Both the position numbers and the translations under genes were made by a program. This document shows positions 1-9,701 of a DNA stretch of 64,000 nucleotides, piece after piece. The stretch is from Phragmites australis. Lineage: Eukaryota; Streptophyta; Magnoliopsida; Poales; Poaceae. Position 1 is the stretch's first letter. Every line of letters starts with the position of its first letter. The notes under the pieces were generated by a model that was given only the letters and a program-made list of their open reading frames with translations, was not told the origin of the DNA and ran no database searches. The DNA lies in contig NC_084943.1 in NCBI RefSeq assembly GCF_958298935.1, positions 8,194,001 through 8,258,000 of the forward strand. The letters run 5' to 3'.

Positions 1-1400
1 TGTGCATGCTATCAATTTGCTGGGATGTGCTAGGCTCTACTTTCATGGTTGTTCTTTATTGTGTCATACTAAATTTTTTCCATGTTCTTTGATTCATTTA
101 GACTGCCATGATTAAGTATTTTCCTTCATTAGGAGTTAAATTTGTGTTCATGAACTTGTTATATTTTTCATTATTAGGTGTTAAGAACATATCCGCCATA
201 GCGAAAAATTGGTGCATGGAAGAGAAAAAATGGAAAAATGTGCCAAGGAATGACATCCCGAGTGCCCAAGATGTTGATGCCTAAGGTGGTTTGAGGACTT
301 GGCGACGAAAACTCATCTATAATGCGAGGTTTGCAGGATCCCTTTTTAAAACACCATAGCATAGCACAAACCTGGGGATGTATTGAAATGTTATCCTGTC
401 ATCATTTGTTAGCATGATTTGTTGTTTGATGTTTGTTTTTCTTTCTTAACTCCCTTTTATTTAGGATTGTGCAATGAGATCTGCCAAAGAACACATGAAG
501 ATATGATAATGCACTGCTCTAATTTATTATATGTGGACTTTGAATTCCTAGATATTCAAATTGCTTGCTGGTTAAGTGAGTTACCGATCAGTTGGCAATA
601 ATTTGTTGGTTTACCAAATACATTTTTACAGTACTTTATAAAATTCTTTAGTGTTCATCTATTTCTATTGTTTTATTTGCTCCTACAGTAATATCCTTGC
701 CTTTGCCTGCTACTCTATGATTCAGTTCTATTGCTGGAGTTTAACGCTCAGTGCAAAGTTGTTTTGAGTTGTATTTCCTACTCCATATATATCAATCATA
801 TATAAAACCTAAGTTAGGTCAATGGACTTTATGCGACGATAACAAGCACATTCTTCAAGGTTGACTCAGATTGCCCAAAAATTGATGCCATTTGAAAAGA
901 ACATTGGTGAATTCAGTATATAATTATCCCATAACTATCAGCTATGGAATGCATGCCATTGTTACTCACCATGATTTTTAGGTAGTTTGAAAATTAACCT
1001 TATTTTCTATTGTGTAAATAAGTAGTTTATTGGTCACGTGCATTCCTTTTTATTTATATAACGCATATTATAATTTGTTATTTGTGTAGTTTAGATATGC
1101 ACATGGCAGTGTGGATTTGCTCTTAAGAATTCGGCATAGTGTGCCTATCTTCCTAGTTCTATTGAAACCCTTATCCTTCCTTCAAAAGAACAGAATTAGA
1201 ACCGCTCTGTATCACACAAATCTTGACCCTAACTACTACAATAATCCACTAGTGTAGATCTGAAACAAAAATTGGGAATCGATGCACATATGCATTGTTG
1301 CATTCATATCCATTCATCGCAAATTATCGCCTAATATGAAACACTCAAGCATCCATATGTAGATTCGTGAGTACAGGGGAGCTCACCTCAGATCTGGTGA
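1..1400. other. AT-rich intergenic DNA, no feature recognised
   Basis: Both strands contain only short open frames with no family resemblance I can name. The composition is AT-rich with no obvious repeat, tRNA or splice pattern. I see nothing to annotate here. Confidence 0.6.
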
Positions 1401-1411
1401 CAGGTGATTCG

Positions 1412-1687
1412 TTAGTGCAGGGGGCATCGCCTGGTAGTGGTTGACGCCCAGATAGCGTTGCGCGTCGACGCGACCTTGCCCTTGTTGAGGGTGTATACCA
1501 AGCAAAAGTCTAGCACACCCTTGGAGATGGTGGTCGAGATGTCCGCCTTGAACCTGATGAAGTTGCTCCTCACTGTTGGGCCGACGATGAGCTTCTCAAT
1601 GGCCACATGTGTAGAGAACTGCATGATCAACTTGGCCACATCGTGGTCGTCCAGCACCACGTCCTTGCACTGGATCTGCACGCACAC
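1412..1687 (-). pseudogene. Universal-stress-protein domain fragment of a USP/U-box receptor-like kinase
   Basis: The minus-strand frame encodes a stretch matching the C-terminal half of the USP domain found at the N-terminus of plant USP-kinase and U-box kinase proteins (RLCK IX, PUB33/PUB52-like). Visible landmarks are IQCKDVVLDD, then a segment ending IEKLIVGPTVRSNFIRFKAD, then TTISKGVLDFCLVY and NKGKVASTRNA, in the family's order. In intact genes this precedes a coiled coil, a kinase domain and often a U-box; none of these is seen nearby, so this is one exon-sized remnant. After the match the frame degenerates and stops near 1412. No intact gene flanks it. The family call rests on remembered motif spacing; a protein search would settle it. 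Confidence 0.6.
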
Positions 1688-1689
1688 AA

Positions 1690-2770
1690 CATGTGCCCAT
1701 CACACATTAGACACCAGATCTGAGGTACGCTCTAGGATAGAGGGGAGAGGTGTGGATGACTGCTAGATTAGCGTGGAGAGGCGACAACGGCCACTGGACC
1801 TATTGGGGGTTGGAGCAGAGTGGCAGTCGGGGCCGGTGGGAGTAGAGATCTAGAAGGAGCAGGACGGGGTGGGTTTTGCCTTCACCCGCCCCCACCCGCA
1901 TGTCTCTCGTCTCGTCCTGTGGAGTCCCAACTTTGATCCAACATGTCTCGCCCCGTTTCGATTAAAATCGTTAAAAGCTCTAGATCAAGTTAATTATCAG
2001 GTAATAGCTATCACAATATAAAAATCAATTAAAAGCCAAATCTAAAGTTCACATGACCTAACATAATATGACAATAGTTACATATATGTATTTGTTTCTT
2101 ACAAGTTTCATACAAAAGGATAATAAAATTCTTAATAAACTCACTAAGCATGCATATAACATATACTCTGGAATAGGACGGGGAGGGGCAAACCTTGACC
2201 CACCTCGCCCCGATCGGTGCCCTGCCCTATCTTGCCCAGCCCTAACCGGTGCCCCGCCCTGTCTTGCCCCAACTGGGGCAGAGCGGATGGAGACCCAGCT
2301 GGTCGAGTGGGGACTTAGACCTCTAGGTGGGAGGAGCTGCCCAGCAGGGAGTAGACCTGGGCTACGGGTGGAGCTGAGCCGATGGTGGACGGCCGACTTG
2401 TGTTAGGGTGTGGGGCGGGATTTGGAAGATGATGAGAGAGGGAGGGGTCACCTCATATCCCAAATGATTTGGTTGTCCCGCCTCCTTGTGGGTCTAAATT
2501 TTTGTTCTAGTGCTTTTTTTTTCTTTTGGTGTCGAATTTTTTTCATTCTTGCACTCTTTTATTCCAAACTAGATGTTGTGGTCGTGCATTATCACGGATA
2601 TCTAACAAACGACTTCTGATTTTATATCTCAAGATATGCGAGTTTCTTTTGCAAATTACATTATAATGATATTTTATGGCCGTTTACCTTTGCAAATGAA
2701 CTTCCTTCTAAAGGACATAGAGATTGAAAATTCACTTAGGAGGAAAAAGTTCTCTAATCCTACAGTAACT
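1690..2770. other. Intergenic DNA with a C-rich low-complexity stretch
   Basis: About 1850-1950 and 2170-2290 are rich in CCCGCCCC/GCCCTGCCC-type short repeats, with AT-rich DNA between them. The open frame across 2068-2406 is a by-product of this composition (proline, arginine and alanine rich, no domain). No gene recognised. Confidence 0.5.
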
Positions 2771-2778
2771 TTGTAATA

Positions 2779-3211
2779 GAGGACTTTTACAGTACACCTA
2801 AATGAGTGCATACCGTCTATTTTCTTCATCCAGTGGCTTAGATTGGTCCAATGATACTCTATCGCCCATCAGTATCATAGGTATTATTAAAGAGTATCAT
2901 GGGTATCATAAGGGTAGGATTGGAAAAAAAACTATGATAAACTTGTAAATTATATGTTTAATTAAGGAAGATCAAAATGTTAGTTTATTCTTCGGATAAG
3001 CTTTCACTTATTCTGTTCATTTTATTTATTAGGATTTTCACCCTTCGTCGGTCGGTCGATGATGGGTGGCGAAGGTCCGAAGTCCGGTCAGTCAATGACG
3101 TAATTACCCCTAAGGGTATCAAGATAATTACAAACTTACTAAAATGGACGGTTGGATCACAACAATGATACTCTTTATTATTTAGTATCATGATGTACTG
3201 TAAAGGTTCTC
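2779..3211. mobile_element. Candidate MITE, 433 bp, Mutator- or hAT-like
   Basis: The left end GAGGACTTTTACAGTAC and the reverse complement of the right end, GAGAACCTTTACAGTAC, agree at 15 of 17 positions. They are flanked by TTGTAATA (2771-2778) and TGGTAATA (3212-3219), a probable 8-bp target duplication with one mismatch. GATACTCT recurs inverted near both ends. The interior has no coding capacity. Superfamily is uncertain: an 8-9 bp duplication fits hAT or Mutator. Confidence 0.6.
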
Positions 3212-3219
3212 TGGTAATA

Positions 3220-4110
3220 ACCGTTTGCCCCTCGCTGCAATCATGAAAAATCTACAAATATAAATACACCAATACAGTCACCAAGTCATCTACATTGCAG
3301 TTACTGCTCACTTAGCCCTTGCAAAAGAATGCCCATAAATGCTACCAACTACAGCAGTACTCAAAGCCTATAGATAAGACAACAAAATCTTAATCCAAAG
3401 TCCACCTTAGCAATCCTTCCTGGGGGCCTAATAACACGTCGATACTTCCAGGAAGCCCCAAAAAAGACAGAAGCTAAAATTCCACCATCCATCCTCTCTT
3501 CCACTCCCGTCGTCATCGACGCACGATGACCTCCTTTCGTTCCCCTCGCTCAACCAGTTCCCTTACCCACCCCTCCTCTGCCGGAATCCGACCCTCCACC
3601 TTCCGAATCGAGCTTCCCACAAGCAGGTCGAGCCCCCCTCCAGCTGGATTGATCTCTCCCTCGCTGCATTGCTCCTCCTGCCTGATCATGGTGGCCCAAC
3701 CCGAGCTCTACAGTGCTTCCCATGATAATCAAAGCTAGCAGAGCAGTGGGGAATGGCAGGTTCTCCCGCGCCGCGACGAATTTTCGCCGGATCCCACTCC
3801 TCCTTCGAGCTCCTGCCGCTCACCGCCGAGAGCGGGATCCAATCACCAACTCCTTCCTCTCGCGGGCGAAAGATGGTGGAGGAGGAGGCCGTTGAAACAT
3901 GTCAAGCGACTCGGACGGTGGAAGCGGGTGGAGGAGATGGCAGCAAAGAGATTAGGCGGAGGAGTAGGCGTGGCGGCGGGGAGGGCAGAGGTGCGCTGGT
4001 GCAGCAAGGAAGGCAGAGGAGATGCAGAGCACCAGCGTTGGCTTGGGCCTTGGAGAGATGAGAAGCGGAGCAGCTCTGTGTGCCACTGGGCCCACATGTC
4101 GGCACCAATT
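3220..4110. other. GC-rich ORF cluster, unrecognised
   Basis: From about 3480 the sequence becomes GC-rich, with overlapping short open frames on both strands (for example a 70-codon plus-strand frame at 3526 and a 102-codon frame at 3753). The translations are serine, proline, arginine or glycine rich with no motif I recognise. It resembles a grass 5' UTR/first-exon region or a captured fragment of one. No continuous gene follows. Confidence 0.35.
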
Positions 4111-4725
4111 GTTATGTGAGGGAGGTGGCCAGGTGGGTGTGATGACTGACGACCACCACCAACTGTACTTTTTAAATTAAACTGTGCTTTTTAAAGTAGA
4201 GAAGATAGTCTGGAGAGGAGGAGAAGAAAACATAAGCACGTTGACGGACGCAACTCTTCAAGATGAGTACAAATCTAAGAACATAGATGGCAAAACAGAC
4301 TTGATCACGTCCCGAGTTTAGTGATGATCACGTGCAGATGTAGCAATGAAGACGTGTGTTTCCGGAGATTGGTTGCAATGCGCACTCTTACCAAGGATCT
4401 TATATGAAAGTGTGTAGATGCAAAGCATATAGAAGAACCAATGTTAAAATCGATAGTACTCTGTGAGGGAAGGCGAAGCGGTGGTGGTGGAGAAGAAACC
4501 CTAGTGGCTCCTGTGGAGAAAGAGCTACGAGACTATCAGAAATGGAAACTCCATCGACAAAAGGGCACCCTAGCATGATTTAGAGATATATGTGGACATT
4601 AGTTTTTGGAAAGAAGTGCAGACTATATTTCACAATAGGCAGAGACAGTACTAATAGAATTCTCTAAGCGTGATGGAAGGAAAGATAGAACAACGAGTTA
4701 GTTCCCGTTAATCCCTGGACTAAGG

Positions 4726-5044
4726 GGAATAGAGAATTTGGAAAATGACGAGATATCATGCCAACTCAATCATGGGGTAGAAGTAGCAAGGTTGCATCGT
4801 AGAATTCAAACAATTTAAATAAAAAAGCATGTATGAATTCAAATCAAATTCATTTTTAAAACTATGAGCAATATGATCAAAATGTAATTCAGGAGAATGG
4901 AGAACTTGGAAAATGACGAGATGTCATGCCAACTCCAATCATGGGGTAGAATTACCAAGATTGCGTGGTAGAATTCAAACAATTTGAATAAAAAATAAAG
5001 CATGCATGAATTTAAATCGAATTCATTTTAAAACTATGAGCAAT
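4726..5044 (+). repeat. Direct repeat, two copies of about 150 bp
   Basis: 4726-4872 and 4894-5044 are near-identical direct copies about 168 bp apart. Both contain TTGGAAAATGACGAGAT, CATGGGGTAGAA, AGAATTCAAACAATTT and AAAACTATGAGCAAT. They differ by scattered substitutions and small indels. No coding content; a local tandem duplication. Confidence 0.8.
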
Positions 5045-5588
5045 CTTCTTATAGTCTAAACGCGGTCGCGTTCCTTGCGTTTGGGATAGGCCACGTTAGC
5101 TTTTTTTTATATTGTGCGTCGGATGCCAAACAAAAGGTCAGGATTGTCTCTCATTCACGCGCCCCGCCGGTCATATCGTCCTCCTCAAACTCCCTCGATC
5201 CCGCGGATCGGTCCGCCTGTAACCGTGTCGCCGCCCGCTGACCGCTCCTCCACTTGCATCCGCGCCCCCACGCTCATTGACGCCTGCTCCCTCTGTCGCG
5301 TCACCCATACCCCTGTCACTCTGGGTCCAACCACGGCCCCTTTCACCACCTTGGAGCCCGCCGTGGCCCTGCCCACCACCCCGACCACCCCGGCTCCCAT
5401 CGCGACACCGCCCAAGTACACCAAGGGCGCCGCCCTCACCCCGGCGCCCCAGGCAAAGACCACTCTGCCGACCGCCTCTCCACCACCGCGCCCCCGCCCC
5501 CGTCCCGGAGACCCCTGTAGGTCGGCCGCCGCTGAATCGGGCACCGCATCGCCTATTCCTGCTTTGGTAACCCCGTGGGGCCACCAGC

Positions 5589-5990
5589 GACGATCACTTC
5601 GACCGCCTCCTCATCATCTTCAAGCGCATCGACAACATCGAGGCACTCGACCGCTGCTCCCTTGTCTCCCGCCGCTTCCAGCCCCTCGTACCCCTCGTCA
5701 ACTCTCTCCTATGGGGCTTCCAGGCACGCCCTCCGAGGTGCTTCGCTGCTTCAAGGAGCTCCGCCATTTGCGCATCGAGCTACCGGCGGGCGAGCTTAGC
5801 ATGGGCGATGGCGTAATGCTCAAGTGGAAGGCTGACTTCGGGTCCATGCTTGGCAGCTGCATTTTCCTTCACGTCATCGGCCCCGCCGTCCGCCGCTGGC
5901 CGGGTCACCATGGGCACAGCTCGTTCGGTTGACCGTAGCGATGGCGAGCCTGACAATTCAGGGGGCTACTGGGTTGGCCTGGGTTTTAGA
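5589..5990 (+). pseudogene. F-box protein pseudogene, AUF1/AUF2-like
   Basis: Frame 3 from 5589 reads DDHFDRLLIIFKRIDN and then EALDRCSLVSRRFQPLVPLV, the N-terminal F-box of the plant AUF-type (auxin up-regulated F-box) proteins, but lacking the usual Pro-Asp-x-Leu after FDRL. Near 5720 the match moves to frame 2, which carries SEVLRCFKELRHLRIELP, then GELSMGDGVMLKWKADFGS, the next conserved block of the same family. A weak continuation (SDGEPDNSGGYW) lies near 5940. An intact protein would be roughly 380-400 residues and bind SKP1 through the F-box as part of an SCF ubiquitin ligase. The frameshift, missing codons and lost C-terminus make this a pseudogene. The long proline-rich open frame from 5114 runs through it but is mostly not this protein. 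Confidence 0.7.
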
Positions 5991-6009
5991 TGCCTGTGAG
6001 GAGCCATAT

Positions 6010-7400
6010 CGAACAACAATGAGGATACTCCTCAAGTAGAGGACTTACAGCCTTGAGATGATTTCATTCTAATCTATGGTGATGCCATTTCAGAAGCTTC
6101 ATATTCGAGAGGTAAACTTCACATTAAGCTCAAATCCAATATTTTTCTGATCTTTCCTTGCAATTGCTGTTTTATAAATCAAGTTTTAGTCTCTTTCCCT
6201 TATTGCTCCAATCTTATTCTCGCACATTTTTTTTTTTTTGGTAAATAGCAGTAGTTCAAAGATCTTCGATTAGATTTATGTAGACGTATTTAAGTCTAGC
6301 TTGAAAAATTGCTGCTTTAGTTCACTCAGGTGAAACTAAATTTAGAGCGGTTAGGACGACTACCCCAGTCCAGCCCAGAAAAAAGGCTTCTTCAAGCATC
6401 CTTGGAACTTCTATTAGGCACACCTCCACTAACCACGAAAGACATGACTAGCTAATCTGCACAAATCCAAAATTCATTGTCTCGTTACAACACTGTTGTT
6501 ATTGCTTCCTCGATAGCTTCCCATGAGCCTATCCATCGACCTTTCCATGTCCAGATGTTGTGACCATATCTTTGTGGTGACCTCACTACGCATCAGCCTT
6601 GTTGGGCCAACAATGATTTTGAACATTTCTTCTCAATACAATTTTTATTTAGTTACTTCGGCATATGGATTACTACCAAATGGTACCATTAGTTGAGTAC
6701 TTGAATTTAGTCTGTTCGTGGTTCCACCATAGTACTGACTGGTATTCTGCTTCCTCCCTCATTTTACCCACCCATAATGGCTTGATTGACTATATCGCTA
6801 TACATTGGCACTCCATTCTGATCCTCTTCCACAATCCTTCCGAGATTTGAACATACACTATTTTACCTCTCACCCCAATAGGATCTCATCAAACTATATT
6901 CCCCTGCACACGCTTGTTTAATTCCATCATGTACTTACTGATTCTCATATTTGTTACTTTTAGCAATACCGCAGTTATTAGGTTTCTAACATTGAGTTCT
7001 GTGCTATGCAATGCCCGCCTCAAATTAGAGCTTGAATATTGTAATACTGTATTCAAGAAAAAACAATATGAAAAACCTGTCCCTTCAGTTTCCCCTAATC
7101 CGCCTTCCTCATTCCATTCTATACCATAGACCCTGTTCTGAAATTTTGATCCTAAATCATTTGTCCTGTTACCGAGTCTTCTACTTTGATACCAGCTTGC
7201 TTTCTAATCTGTACAACTTGTGACATGGATATCAAATATTTTCAGGTTGTGATATTGTGAGAATTATTTTGTGTCATATCTGCTTCGGATCCTGGAATCA
7301 AAAGCTCACAACATATATTGGTTAGGGTAATGGAAAGGCTTATCAAAGCTGTGACATCAATATTCAAATGATATGTCATTGTTCAATTACATTGCGAACA
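6010..7400. other. AT-rich intergenic DNA
   Basis: Short open frames only (largest about 70 codons), none resembling a known family. There is a poly-T tract near 6230. Nothing supported as a gene. Confidence 0.55.
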
Positions 7401-7402
7401 TC

Positions 7403-7728
7403 ATATAATATGTATAACCTATATTGTTAGTTAAGTAATATATCTGTGTTGGTTGATACATATGCCAATTATAGTACCAATATCATAGTGAAACACAGGC
7501 TACCATAGTTTTTTTTAGGAGTGCTCATAAACTGATTTCAGTTTGTCCCTTTGGGACTGGGAAAAAATAATATTCGTTCGCTTTTTGGTCTTTAAGTAAC
7601 TATACTTTTAAGACGAGGTAATATAATATGTATAACCTATATTGATAGTTAAGTAATATATCCGTGTTGGTAGATACGAATGTCAATTATAGTACTAACA
7701 TCATAGTGAAAGACGAGCTACCATAGTG
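7403..7728 (+). repeat. Direct repeat, two copies of about 107 bp
   Basis: 7403-7509 and 7622-7728 are diverged direct copies sharing AATATGTATAACCTATATTG, AGTTAAGTAATATATC, TCAATTATAGTAC (one substitution) and CTACCATAG. They are spaced about 219 bp apart with unrelated DNA between. Possibly the remains of an element's ends or a local duplication. Confidence 0.7.
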
Positions 7729-8063
7729 AAACTCGGGAATTTTGGGACTCGGTTGTCTTTTCTGACATACTATGTTATTAGATATGTGACATGTTACTCA
7801 CCAAATATAATGTACTATCAAATACATTGTGAAAATTAGTACTACATTTTTTCTTCTTTCGAGTGTGCTTTCATATGATGGGTGGTGACAAAGGCTTAAT
7901 CTGTCAAAGGAGCATAGCTGTGATGATAAATGGAAAGTGGTTTATCTGAAGTCAGCCTTAAATTATGACGTTCTACTATCTCTCATAATATATATATATA
8001 CATATATCCAGTTCCGTTTTATTTTAATTAAAGAGATTATCTTTTATTACTCATAGGTCAGTT

Positions 8064-8092
8064 GGCACGCCAACAGCGTGCAATTTTTCTAG
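8064..8092 (+). mobile_element. Candidate Helitron 3' terminus, plus strand
   Basis: A perfect 6-bp-stem hairpin, GCACGC-CAACA-GCGTGC, is followed by AATTTTT and then CTAG directly before a T. Helitrons end in a hairpin about 10 nt before CTRR and insert between A and T. The same hairpin and tail occur inverted at 14524-14550, so this is a family feature. The 5' end is not certain: A|TCTCTCATAATATA at 7979 would give only a 114-bp element, and a longer one could include the F-box pseudogene. Confidence 0.55.
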
Positions 8093-8099
8093 TATGATC

Positions 8100-8920
8100 A
8101 AAATGTAACTCCTCCCCCCCCCCCTAAATTTCAGCCTGCGTGAGAGAGAATAGTCCGAAGAATCCTTTTATTTGAGATTTCTAATCTCTACTTATTTAAA
8201 AAATAAGTAATTATCATATTTGAAATAACTTTGGGCTATTGTGCAGAAATGACCCATGACACCGATTTATTATTGCCCAAGCATAAGGTCATTAGAACGC
8301 AATCAGGGCCTTTACTATAAAATAATATATTATAAAATAATGCGGCAAGCACTAAAGAGTGTATCTAATCCCCTGATCTAGGCCGTGCCTTCATCGGCTC
8401 TGATGGCCAATGAGCAGAGACCGGCGGTCGGCGGCGTATGTCGCTGGGGCTCGCCGAACTTTTGTGAAAACGGACGAGGCGTGTAGATGCATGCACGAGG
8501 TAGCCTGGGGGTCTGCGGGGCCGCAGGCCTCGCACTTTATAGGGGATGTGGCGTGGGGAAGGGGCAAAATGCGGCCGGAGTCTGCTCACTGGAGCGATCC
8601 GGGGTTTCCTTCCATCCCGACAATTAAACGCGATTTGTTTGGAGATAAACTCCACCTCGGTTAGGAAAGCGCCTCCGAATCGTAACCAACCCGAAGAAAC
8701 ACACGGATTCTCTTAGGAAACTTCGTGAAGGCGCCCGATTTGGGGATTTCTCGCCGGCGGAACTCGTGCTCGACTCGGGTTCCGTCTGGGCGATCTCCAG
8801 GTTGAAGATGGCTTTGCTCTAGGCGGGCCTGGGTGCGCGCGGCAGAAGGGCCGGGCGCTGCTATGGGCCAGGCACAGCGTCAGCGCTTCGAGGCTTGGCC
8901 TGCGCTGGCACCAGGCCATG
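8100..8920. other. Intergenic DNA, GC-rich in its second half
   Basis: An AT-rich part to about 8350 is followed by a GC-rich part (8365-8920) with overlapping short open frames on both strands, none matching a known family. The last 9 bases before 8930 form the target duplication of the adjacent MULE. Confidence 0.45.
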
Positions 8921-8929
8921 CAAAAGCAG

Positions 8930-9060
8930 GAGTTTTTTTAATATATATATTTTTTATTAAAAATTTAAATAAATAGATTCCCGGCAGAAGAATTTGCAAA
9001 ACTAAACGCTGCAGCCCTCTACAGCCCTCTGAGAGGGCGGTTAGGGATCCTAACCGCCCC
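8930..9060 (+). repeat. Left terminal inverted repeat of the MULE
   Basis: It starts GAGTTTTTTTA, passes through an AT-rich block with TTATTAAAAATTTAAATAAA, then GCAGAAGAATTTGCAAAACT, then CAGCCCTCTGAGAGGGC-type sequence. The reverse complement of 13741-13902 shows the same order with substitutions and small indels. Confidence 0.88.
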
Positions 9061-9232
9061 CCTGAGAGGGCGGTAGGTCTAACCGCCTCCTCAGAGGACG
9101 GGTACGGCCTGCCCGCCCGACCGGAGTCCTTGCCGCCCCCTGAGGGGGCGGGTAGAGGTCCTTACCGCCCTCTCAGGGGGCGGTAAGGGGCCTCCCCGCC
9201 CGCCGCGCCGCGGTGCCCGCCCGGCCGCCCTC
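9020..9232. repeat. GC-rich subterminal array of AGAGGGCGG/CCGCCCTCT units
   Basis: Repeated short inverted units built on GAGGGCGG and its complement alternate with TAACCGCC and similar blocks. They form several potential hairpins over about 200 bp just inside the left inverted repeat. A smaller version occurs at 13741-13830. In MULEs the subterminal region is where transposase binds; that role here is inferred. Confidence 0.75.
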
Positions 9233-9235
9233 TCT

Positions 9236-9243
9236 TATAAAAA
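9236..9243 (+). promoter_or_regulatory. TATA box, probable MULE transposase promoter
   Basis: TATAAAAA follows immediately after the GC-rich array. Downstream is a purine-rich leader, a consensus splice donor GTAAGT at 9391 and an acceptor CCAG ending at 9699, so the leader exon would join 3 bases before the ATG at 9702. The geometry supports a promoter for the transposase transcript. Confidence 0.55.
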
Positions 9244-9701
9244 GGCCGAAAAATGGCCAAAAATTCATAAAAATCCGAAAAAAAAGGAAAAGTTGAGAAG
9301 AGAGAGGAGAAGAGAGGAGATGAGAGGGGAGGAAGAGAGGTCGACGAAGCCCTGTTGCATTTGGGCGGCAAATTTGAAGAAAAAATTCGGGTAAGTCCTT
9401 TTTTCCTTTTTATTGTTGTTAATTAGTGCGGTAGTAGTATATGACATAGGTTTTAGACATTTATGACCTAGGGTTTAGAAAGTTATCAAATTTATTTAGA
9501 AAATGGTACGATAGCAGTGTAATGTAGAATATTATTTTTAGTATATTATTTTTACTATAGTGGGGTTGTACCTGTGGACGTAGGAGGTAACAGTAGATGA
9601 TAATTTGCGAACCTAGAATAGCATTTAGAAATTATTTTATCTGATAATTAGAAATATAGTTTGTTGTCTTAACATGGGTTATGTTTGTGGGTGTTCCAGG
9701 G

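Noticed and set aside
5114..5932. 272-codon proline-rich open frame as a host protein
   Set aside because: Its first two thirds are low-complexity Pro/Ala/Thr sequence in GC-rich DNA with equally long frames on the other strand. Only its last part matches the F-box family, whose F-box itself lies in another frame.
7979..8092. A complete 114-bp Helitron
   Set aside because: The A|TCTCTC start fits the rule but is too weak a signal to fix a 5' end, so only the 3' terminus is annotated.
9000..9232. CRISPR-like or satellite array
   Set aside because: The units are short alternating inverted GC motifs without regular spacers, and they sit inside a MULE terminal region of a plant genome.
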